24,868 bases of DNA from the NCBI GenBank assembly GCA_030917625.1, contig JAUPUJ010000004.1, positions 1 through 24,868 on the forward strand. The letters are read 5' to 3'. Below the pieces are notes generated by a model, which was not told the DNA's origin, made no database searches, and worked only from the letters and a program-made list of their open reading frames with translations. The position numbers and the translations under genes were made by a program. The first letter of the stretch is position 1, and every line of letters begins with the position of its first letter. This document shows positions 17,132 to 23,235 of this stretch, in pieces. This stretch comes from Patescibacteria group bacterium. Its GTDB lineage: Bacteria > Patescibacteriota > Minisyncoccia > Phycocordibacterales > XYD1-FULL-46-19.

Positions 17132-20053
17132 ATGAAATATCAAAAAAACTCCTTAAAGAAAACTGTGGTGGTGGGGACAATATTTATCTCCTCAGTCTTT
17201 GCCCTCCAAGCTTCGGCTCAGACTTGGGCCAATCCAGCTTGTGCTCCAACTGGCTGTAATACCCCGACTCCGATAAATGTTTCTGGCACAGCTCAGACTA
17301 AGGCTGGTAACTTTATTTTAGGGGGTAGAATGGAGGTTAAAAATACTGCCCCTCAATTATGGTTGAACGAAAACGATCAAACTTCAGCCAGTCTTGGTTT
17401 ATGGAGATTTTTAGGTTGGGAAGGAAATCTACATTTATATAGAAACTTATCGACTACTAAAGATTTTGCTACTCAATCTCGAGTTATATCTATTTTGGGT
17501 GCAAATAATAATATCGGTCTCGGTATCGAACCTACTACTAAACTTGATGTTAACGGCCAAATAAAAATTCGTGGTGGTGCTCCTGGGCTCAACAAAATCT
17601 TAGCTTCTGATGCTGATGGTTTGTCGACTTGGAAAACAAAAGAAGAGTTGGGGATAGTTGGTGGGGGTACTGATACTAGTAAATGGACTAGTTCTGGTCT
17701 TAATATTTTTAATAAAAATACTGGCAATGTAGGAATTGGTATGAATAATCCAACTTCTTTGCTAACAGTTCAGGGTAATTCTACTAAATTATCCGAAGTA
17801 AAAATTATCGGCACTAATGATACTTTAAACAACAGTGTTGGATTAAATGTAGACAGTGCTCGTAATGCTCATGTAATTTTAGATCGAGGTAATACTGGTC
17901 AAACTAGCTACGTCAGACATGCTACAGGTGGTACCACAGATTGGTATGCAGGTATAAATGCACGTCAAAATAGTGATTATCAAATATCAAATACTTTTAA
18001 TGGGGAAGTTGGACAACTGACTATTAAAAAAAGTAATGGCAATGTCGGTTTAGGTAAAAATAATCCAGTGACTAAGCTGGATGTGGTTGGTTCAGGGTAT
18101 TTCTCTAGCTCTTTAGGAGTAGCAGGAAAAGCTATTGTAGGTGGAGCTGAAATTAAAAATAGCGTACCTGAGTTATGGTTAAATGAAAGTGATCAAACTT
18201 CAGCCGGTCTTGGTTTGTGGAGATTCCAAGGCTGGGAAGGCAACTTCCATTTGTATAGAAATACATCTTCAAATAAAGACTTCAGTACTCAATCCAGAGC
18301 CCTATCTATTTTAGGTTCAAATAATTATGTCGGTATTGGTATTGCTCCTACTGCCAAACTAGACGTTGATGGTCAAGTTAAAATTCGTGGTGGTGCTCCT
18401 GGGCTCAACAAAATCTTAGCTTCTGATGCTGATGGTTTGTCGACTTGGAAAACACCCACAGAAATAGGTATTAGTGGTAGTAATTGGAATGTAAGTGGAA
18501 ATAACATTTCTAATAAAAATACTGGGAATGTGGGTATAGGTAAAACCGATCCAAGTGTTAAACTCGATGTTTTTGGTAGGGGTCGTTTTAGCGCCGGGGC
18601 CCATCTTGGAGGAGTGGACACTTCTGGTTCACCAGCTGTAGCTTTGGTGGTAAATGGTAATGTTAGACTTAATACTGTTGTTGCAGGAAGCGCCCCTGGT
18701 GCTAATAAGGTCCTATCGTCCTTAGATAATTATGGTAATGCTAGTTGGAAGACTTTAGAAGAATTAGGTGGTGGTACTGGACATTGGAGTATTACTCAAG
18801 ATGGTCGTATTTATAACAATAATGGTGGCAATGTCGGAGTGGGCACAAATAATCCTGTAACTAAGCTTCATGTTGTGGGTGGTGGATTTTTTACCGGAAA
18901 TTTAGATGTTGGTAATAACTTAAATATTTCGGACGGAGATGTTTTGATTGGAGAAGCTCCACAAGGACCACCTACAGCGACTCAACCAAGGTTGGAAGTG
19001 AATGGGGATATTCGTTTTCGTACCGGCACTCCGGCTGTAAATAAAATTTTAGCTAGTACGGATGCTTCTGGTTCTGCGACTTGGAAAACACCCACAGAAA
19101 TAGGTATTAGTGGTAGTAATTGGAATGTAAGTGGAAATAACATTTCTAATAAAAATACTGGGAATGTGGGAGTGGGTACGACTAATCCTAGTTCTAAATT
19201 AGATGTGGTAGGTGAGACTAGAATCAGTGGAGGGTTATTTCTAGGTTCTGGTGCAAGTAATAGTGTTGGAGTAATTCAATCATTAGGGGATAGTGTTTTA
19301 CGCATAAATCCAACAAATAGCAGTAATATTATATTAGGTGTAAATGGGGGTGCAGGTAATGTGGGTATAGGTATTAATAGTCCGACTAGTAAACTAGACG
19401 TCAATGGCACTATTGGCATTAGAGGTGGTTCTCCGGCTGTAAATAAAATTTTAGCTGCTACTGATTCTAATGGCGCGGCAACCTGGAAAACTGCAACAGA
19501 GTTGGGTATTGGTAATAATTGGGTTTTGACTGGTAATAATTTATTTAATAATAATAATGGTAATGTTGGAATAGGGATTAATGATCCAACTTCTAAATTA
19601 GACGTGGGAGGTAATGTCCGCATTAGAGGTGGTAGTCCAACATCTGGTAAAGTTTTGACTGCTACTGATAGTAATGGTAATGCAACTTGGCAAACACCAT
19701 CAGCAGGTTCGGTGATAACTCCTGATAAAATTTACACCGAACGATTAGAGCTCCTAGAAGGATCTGAAGATATTCAAGTAGCTTGTAAGTCTGGTGATGT
19801 GGCTGTTGGTGGAGGTTATTATTTTGATGGCGATAGAACAGGACATTTTACTGGCGCAGCTGCCGGTACTGGTGATATGAAAGATGGCATTGTTATTGGC
19901 TCCGGCACATTAATAGGGTTCACTAATATAAGTGTCCCCATGTCGAGGCCAGGAACTAGATTGGATAGAAATGATCCTTTTAATTGGTATTGTGCAATAA
20001 CTGGTCGTAAAGGTGGTAAATTTTACTGTTATGCTCGTTGTTTAGATATATAA
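17132..20053 (+). CDS. Large secreted fibre-like repeat protein
   Basis: This 973-aa protein has a signal peptide (about 1-30, core VVVGTIFISSVFAL, cleavage after ALQASA). The body is built from about nine modules of the type GNVGIGxxxPTSKLDVxG (near nt 17506, 17728, 18040, 18327, 18523, 18826, 19159, 19351, 19558). Several modules are followed by IRGGxPxxNKILAxTDxxGxATWKT. Such repeats occur in tail-fibre-like and surface proteins of many bacteria and phages, and are thought to form trimeric beta fibres. The C-terminal about 100 residues differ: VACKSGDVAVGGGYYF and a Cys-rich WYCAITGRKGGKFYCYARC, probably a disulfide-linked tip domain. No Peptidase_S74 autoproteolytic end is seen. Likely an adhesin for host-cell contact; this is inference. 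Confidence 0.85.
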   Translation: MKYQKNSLKKTVVVGTIFISSVFALQASAQTWANPACAPTGCNTPTPINVSGTAQTKAGNFILGGRMEVKNTAPQLWLNENDQTSASLGLWRFLGWEGNLHLYRNLSTTKDFATQSRVISILGANNNIGLGIEPTTKLDVNGQIKIRGGAPGLNKILASDADGLSTWKTKEELGIVGGGTDTSKWTSSGLNIFNKNTGNVGIGMNNPTSLLTVQGNSTKLSEVKIIGTNDTLNNSVGLNVDSARNAHVILDRGNTGQTSYVRHATGGTTDWYAGINARQNSDYQISNTFNGEVGQLTIKKSNGNVGLGKNNPVTKLDVVGSGYFSSSLGVAGKAIVGGAEIKNSVPELWLNESDQTSAGLGLWRFQGWEGNFHLYRNTSSNKDFSTQSRALSILGSNNYVGIGIAPTAKLDVDGQVKIRGGAPGLNKILASDADGLSTWKTPTEIGISGSNWNVSGNNISNKNTGNVGIGKTDPSVKLDVFGRGRFSAGAHLGGVDTSGSPAVALVVNGNVRLNTVVAGSAPGANKVLSSLDNYGNASWKTLEELGGGTGHWSITQDGRIYNNNGGNVGVGTNNPVTKLHVVGGGFFTGNLDVGNNLNISDGDVLIGEAPQGPPTATQPRLEVNGDIRFRTGTPAVNKILASTDASGSATWKTPTEIGISGSNWNVSGNNISNKNTGNVGVGTTNPSSKLDVVGETRISGGLFLGSGASNSVGVIQSLGDSVLRINPTNSSNIILGVNGGAGNVGIGINSPTSKLDVNGTIGIRGGSPAVNKILAATDSNGAATWKTATELGIGNNWVLTGNNLFNNNNGNVGIGINDPTSKLDVGGNVRIRGGSPTSGKVLTATDSNGNATWQTPSAGSVITPDKIYTERLELLEGSEDIQVACKSGDVAVGGGYYFDGDRTGHFTGAAAGTGDMKDGIVIGSGTLIGFTNISVPMSRPGTRLDRNDPFNWYCAITGRKGGKFYCYARCLDI
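17564..17638 (+). repeat. 75-bp exact direct repeat, copy 1
   Basis: Identical to 18380-18454 (75 bp, offset 816 bp). It encodes the IRGGAPGLNKILASDADG segment. Base identity including wobble positions implies recent duplication or gene conversion. Confidence 0.95.
18380..18454 (+). repeat. 75-bp exact direct repeat, copy 2
   Basis: Second copy of 17564-17638; overlaps the start of the 94-bp repeat at 18441. Confidence 0.95.
18441..18534 (+). repeat. 94-bp exact direct repeat, copy 1
   Basis: Identical to 19077-19170 (offset 636 bp). Encodes TWKTPTEIGISGSNWN and on to GNVG. Confidence 0.95.
19077..19170 (+). repeat. 94-bp exact direct repeat, copy 2
   Basis: Second copy of 18441-18534. Flanking modules are diverged, so the identity patch is local. 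Confidence 0.95.
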
Positions 20054-20060
20054 ATTTCAA

Positions 20061-20094
20061 ACAAAAAAACCGCACAACTGTGCGGTTTTTTTGT
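20061..20094 (+). terminator. Terminator of the surface-protein operon
   Basis: A 15-bp perfect stem (20061-20075 with 20080-20094), loop AACT, with seven T in the 3' arm. Confidence 0.92.
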
Positions 20095-20128
20095 TCCACA
20101 ACTATAGTCTGAGGGAAAATTTTTCTTA

Positions 20129-20137
20129 TGTTATAAT
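20129..20137 (+). promoter_or_regulatory. tpiA-pgk promoter, leaderless geometry
   Basis: TGTTATAAT; the hexamer ends 6 nt before the ATG at 20144, so +1 should be the start codon itself. Confidence 0.7.
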
Positions 20138-20143
20138 TGGCGG

Positions 20144-20920
20144 ATGAATTCTAAACTCATTGTTCTAAATTGGAAAACAAATCCCATTTCTGGAGTGGAA
20201 GCGACAAAATTGGGAGTAAAAATAAAAGATTTAATAAAAAATAAAAAAAATGTCGAAGTGGTTATGTGTCCACCTGCGCCTTTTATTCCACTTGTCATGC
20301 CAAAGCGAAAGAATAAAGGTCTGGCCGTAGGAGCTCAAGATGCTTTTTTTGTGGGTAGTGGCTCATATACCGGCCGCGCTTCGTCAGAAATGTTTAAATC
20401 TCTGGGTTGTGAGTATGTGATCGTGGGCCACTCTGAAAAAAGGCAAGATGGTGACACGGACGAAGTGGTGGCTAAAAAAGTTGAAAGTGTGATTAGGTCT
20501 AATATGAAAGCCATTATCTGTGTGGGTGAGGAAATAAGAGATAAGGAAGGTAAATATTTAAATTTAATTAGACATCAAGTTATTTCGGCTATTTCTTTGG
20601 TTAAAAAAAGTTATTTAAAAGATGTCATTATTGCTTATGAACCACTTTGGGCTATAGGGAAGGATGCTTATAAAGCCGATGACCCTGAAAGTTTTTTTCA
20701 TAATGCAGTTTTTATAAAAAAAGCTTTTGCTACGGTATCTGGGAGTGAAATGGCGGTTAAATTACCAGTTTTATATGGCGGATCAGTGACGGCGGATAAT
20801 GCGCTTAAGTTTTTAGTCTCAGGTCGAGCCGATGGCTTACTTATTGGTCGAGTCTCTCTTTTACCGGAGCAAGTAAAAGATATTATCTATATGGCTGAGC
20901 AGTTGGGTAATAACAAATAG
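20144..20920 (+). CDS. tpiA: Triosephosphate isomerase
   Basis: This 258-aa glycolytic enzyme interconverts dihydroxyacetone phosphate and glyceraldehyde 3-phosphate. Catalytic residues are present: Asn9 and Lys11 (LNWKTNP), His96 (VGHSEKR) and Glu166 (AYEPLWAIG). The phosphate-binding YGGSV and DGLLIGRVSL motifs are near the C-terminus. Two small oddities: the SEKRQDGDTDE segment is about two residues shorter than the usual SERRxxFGETDE, and mobile loop 6 reads WAIGKDAYKADDPE, without the nearly universal TGK after AIG. The enzyme is probably still active, but loop closure may differ. It forms an operon with pgk, which starts 6 nt after its stop. Confidence 0.96.
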   Translation: MNSKLIVLNWKTNPISGVEATKLGVKIKDLIKNKKNVEVVMCPPAPFIPLVMPKRKNKGLAVGAQDAFFVGSGSYTGRASSEMFKSLGCEYVIVGHSEKRQDGDTDEVVAKKVESVIRSNMKAIICVGEEIRDKEGKYLNLIRHQVISAISLVKKSYLKDVIIAYEPLWAIGKDAYKADDPESFFHNAVFIKKAFATVSGSEMAVKLPVLYGGSVTADNALKFLVSGRADGLLIGRVSLLPEQVKDIIYMAEQLGNNK

Positions 20921-20926
20921 ATTGAT

Positions 20927-22054
20927 ATGAATGATTTTAAAAAGATTACTGATTTAAAACCGGCCAACCTTATCGGAAAAAGAGTTTTAGTGAGAGTAGA
21001 TTTTAATGTGCCCTTAGAAAAAGGACAAGTGGTAGATGATTTTAGAATCCAAAGAAGTTTGCCTACTATTAAATTTTTGCAAGAGACTGGGGCGAAAGTT
21101 ATTTTAATCAGTCATATGGGAAGTGGGGAAGACACTTTAAAACCGGTGGCTCTTTATTTAAACAAATATTTACCGATTATTTTTTCTAATAAAGTTTTAG
21201 ATTTTGAAGCCGTTAAAGATTTAAATAATGGTGAAGTATTACTCTTAGAAAATTTAAGACAACATGAAGGCGAAGCCAGTAATAATGAGGCTTTTGCGAA
21301 AGAGTTAGCTAGTTTGGGAGAGATATATATCAATGAGGCTTTTTCGGCTTCCCACAGGGCTCATGCTTCGATTGTGGGTGTGTCTAGACTCTTGCCAAGT
21401 TACGCTGGACTCCTATTTGTAGAAGAATATGAAAATTTGTCGAAAGTTTTTAATGCACCCAAGCCTTTTACGGTGATTATAGGTGGGGCTAAGTTTTCGA
21501 CTAAACTACCGGTGATTAAAAAATTGGCTCCATTCTCCGATAATATATTTTTAGGTGGCGCTTTAGTCCATGTATTGTGGAAAAAAATGGGTTATGAAGT
21601 TGGGCAATCTTTAGTAGATGAAAGTGTTACAGATTTAGACGATATTTTAAAACTAAAAAATGTGCATTTACCACAAGATGTAGTGGTGCAGGGCGAAGAT
21701 GGTGGTAAATTAAATAAATTACCAGATCAAGTGGGTTCCGAAGATGTTATATCAGATGCGGGGCCAAAGACGGTGGGGGCTATAATTAAATCTATAAAAG
21801 AAGCGAAATTTACTTTCTGGAATGGGCCGTTAGGCTTTATAGAAAAAGGTTTTATGGGTAGTAGTCAGGAAATAGTAGAGGCTATAGGTAAATCTGATGC
21901 GTATTCTATTGTGGGTGGAGGTGATACGGTAGGAGTTATTAATTCTTTAAAAGCTTTTGATAATTTTGATTTTGTTTCTACAGCTGGCGGGGCGAGTTTG
22001 GAGTTTATAGCTAGTGGGACTTTGGTGGGTATAGAGGTTTTGAAAAATAAATAA
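20927..22054 (+). CDS. pgk: Phosphoglycerate kinase
   Basis: This 375-aa enzyme makes ATP from 1,3-bisphosphoglycerate and ADP. Family motifs in order: RVDFNVPLEKG (24-34), the substrate-binding RIQRSLPTI, LLENLRQHEGE, GEIYINEAFSASHRAHAS, VIIGGAKFSTK, FWNGPLGFIEKGF, VGGGDTV and STAGGASLEF. It is shorter than the usual 390-400 residues. One visible loss is the segment after ISHMG, where the canonical SHLGRP run is replaced by SHMGSGEDTLKP. It is translated with tpiA from the same leaderless-type promoter. Downstream, an inverted-repeat element fills the whole gap to the convergent membrane-protein gene. Confidence 0.96.
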   Translation: MNDFKKITDLKPANLIGKRVLVRVDFNVPLEKGQVVDDFRIQRSLPTIKFLQETGAKVILISHMGSGEDTLKPVALYLNKYLPIIFSNKVLDFEAVKDLNNGEVLLLENLRQHEGEASNNEAFAKELASLGEIYINEAFSASHRAHASIVGVSRLLPSYAGLLFVEEYENLSKVFNAPKPFTVIIGGAKFSTKLPVIKKLAPFSDNIFLGGALVHVLWKKMGYEVGQSLVDESVTDLDDILKLKNVHLPQDVVVQGEDGGKLNKLPDQVGSEDVISDAGPKTVGAIIKSIKEAKFTFWNGPLGFIEKGFMGSSQEIVEAIGKSDAYSIVGGGDTVGVINSLKAFDNFDFVSTAGGASLEFIASGTLVGIEVLKNK

Positions 22055-22055
22055 C

Positions 22056-22137
22056 CACTTTTAATTTGCACGTATAATTTTCTGCTGAAAATTTACTCCG
22101 CTCGAGCCGTCGCTCTGCGCAAGGCAAATTAAAAGTG
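22056..22137. repeat. Inverted-repeat element filling the pgk 3' gap
   Basis: CACTTTTAATTTGC (22056-22069) and GCAAATTAAAAGTG (22124-22137) are perfect 14-bp inverted ends. They enclose 54 nt with small hairpins (ATTTTC-TGCT-GAAAAT, GAGC-CGTC-GCTC). It lies exactly between two convergent stop codons and may act as a bidirectional terminator. It resembles a miniature palindromic element and has a GC-rich centre like 7619-7747. Confidence 0.7.
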
Positions 22138-22138
22138 A

Positions 22139-22786
22139 TTACTCTAGATTTTTAGGGGAAGAAAAAGGTCTAAAAATTGAATAGGAATCCATCGAGTCTT
22201 TCCATGGTTTATTTCTAGTGACGTAAAGATAGAAAGCACAAATGGTCATCATTGTAGAATGGGCTAACATTATAAGTGGATACATGTCTAAAATGCCAAC
22301 ACGATTTATATATTGATAATTATTATAGAAAATTAAAACACCAATAGAAGATATTGTAATCCAAAAAAGTAAAAACTTTAGTGAATAGATTTTGTTCCGT
22401 AATAATTTTATAGCGATTAGACTAAGGATAAAGCTCAACAAGACTAGGGAATAAAAAATAATTGTTTCTTCTGGGGTTGGATTAGGTGTGGTTGCTGGAA
22501 AAGATATGCCGACAACTCTGTCTGTTAAACTTATTGGACCAAGTCCAGCTATTGATGCAAATGTTAGAGTAAAGAAACCAATTAGAGCAAGTGGTTTTAA
22601 CAGTATAGATATTATAATTAATAAGATGGACCATATTGTTGATTGTTCCGTTATGTTATTTATCGTCGGCTCTAATATAGGTATTATATAAAATAAAAGA
22701 GTGATTGATAGAAAAAAATAAAACCAAGAGAATGTAAAAAGATACATTTTAGATAATTCATGTAAAAATTTTTGGATGTATATCAT
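22139..22786 (-). CDS. Multi-pass membrane protein, unknown
   Basis: This 215-aa integral membrane protein has about five to six hydrophobic segments (near 17-40, 48-82, 108-127, 136-154 and 168-190). The first cytoplasmic-looking stretch begins MIYIQKFLHELSKMY, and the C-terminus is polar (KPWKDSMDSYSIFRPF). There are no recognisable transporter or enzyme motifs. The gene starts 4 nt after the HIT gene stop, so it is probably expressed from the HIT promoter. Codons are strongly AT-rich. Function unknown. Confidence 0.8.
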   Translation of the reverse strand: MIYIQKFLHELSKMYLFTFSWFYFFLSITLLFYIIPILEPTINNITEQSTIWSILLIIISILLKPLALIGFFTLTFASIAGLGPISLTDRVVGISFPATTPNPTPEETIIFYSLVLLSFILSLIAIKLLRNKIYSLKFLLFWITISSIGVLIFYNNYQYINRVGILDMYPLIMLAHSTMMTICAFYLYVTRNKPWKDSMDSYSIFRPFSSPKNLE

Positions 22787-22790
22787 ATTT

Positions 22791-23153
22791 TTATTCTAAA
22801 TTTTCAATAATTTTTTGTTTGTTAGTGGCGAAATCTTTTTTATCGCCCTTAGCACCACTCCCAGGGAAAACCCAAATGTGAGCGTGTGGGACTTCATCAC
22901 CGACGATTTTACTTAATATGAAGTCGGTTTCGAAAGCTCTTTGCTCTGCTAAGGCAATTTTGCGAGCTATTTCAAAATATTCACCAACATTGGGCACGTC
23001 CCAAACCCATCGGAAATGATTTTTAGGAATTACTTGAACGTGGCCCACAGTTTGAGGATGAATGTCTAAAAAAGCTAAAAAGTTATCATCTTCATAAACA
23101 ATATGAGCTGGAATTTCTTTGGCTACTATTTTACAAAATACACAGTCAGTCAT
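22791..23153 (-). CDS. HIT family nucleotide-binding protein with altered HIT motif
   Basis: This 120-aa protein of the histidine-triad superfamily (HINT-like) probably hydrolyses nucleoside phosphoramidates or related nucleotides. It has the CVFCKI start (Cys4, Cys7), NFLAFLDIHPQTVGHVQVIPKNH, and the triad as VPHAHIWVFP: His90 and the nucleophile position His92 are present, but the third His (H-x-H-x-H) is Trp94. The residue after His92 fits otherwise. Loss of the third His may reduce or change activity. The start has an extended -10 (TGGTATAAT) 8 nt upstream, a leaderless layout. It precedes the membrane protein gene and is divergent from recJ. Confidence 0.9.
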   Translation of the reverse strand: MTDCVFCKIVAKEIPAHIVYEDDNFLAFLDIHPQTVGHVQVIPKNHFRWVWDVPNVGEYFEIARKIALAEQRAFETDFILSKIVGDEVPHAHIWVFPGSGAKGDKKDFATNKQKIIENLE

Positions 23154-23161
23154 AGATGTTA

Positions 23162-23170
23162 ATTATACCA
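23162..23170 (-). promoter_or_regulatory. HIT gene promoter, leaderless geometry
   Basis: TGGTATAAT on the minus strand; the hexamer (23162-23167) is 8 nt before the ATG at 23153. Confidence 0.65.
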
Positions 23171-23222
23171 CAAAATATTTGGCTATAGAGGATGGTTTTT
23201 TAAGATAAATTACAAAATAGGG

Positions 23223-23228
23223 TATAAT
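23223..23228 (+). promoter_or_regulatory. recJ -10 element, leaderless geometry
   Basis: A perfect TATAAT ends 7 nt before the ATG at 23236. It is divergent from the HIT promoter 56 bp away. Confidence 0.65.
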
Positions 23229-23235
23229 GACACCC

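Noticed and set aside
17564..19170. CRISPR-like spaced repeats
   Set aside because: The repeats are in frame in one long gene, few, long and unevenly spaced; they encode protein modules.
17132..20053. Prophage tail-fibre locus
   Set aside because: There are no other phage genes nearby, and the protein has a signal peptide and no S74 end, so a cell-surface protein is more likely.
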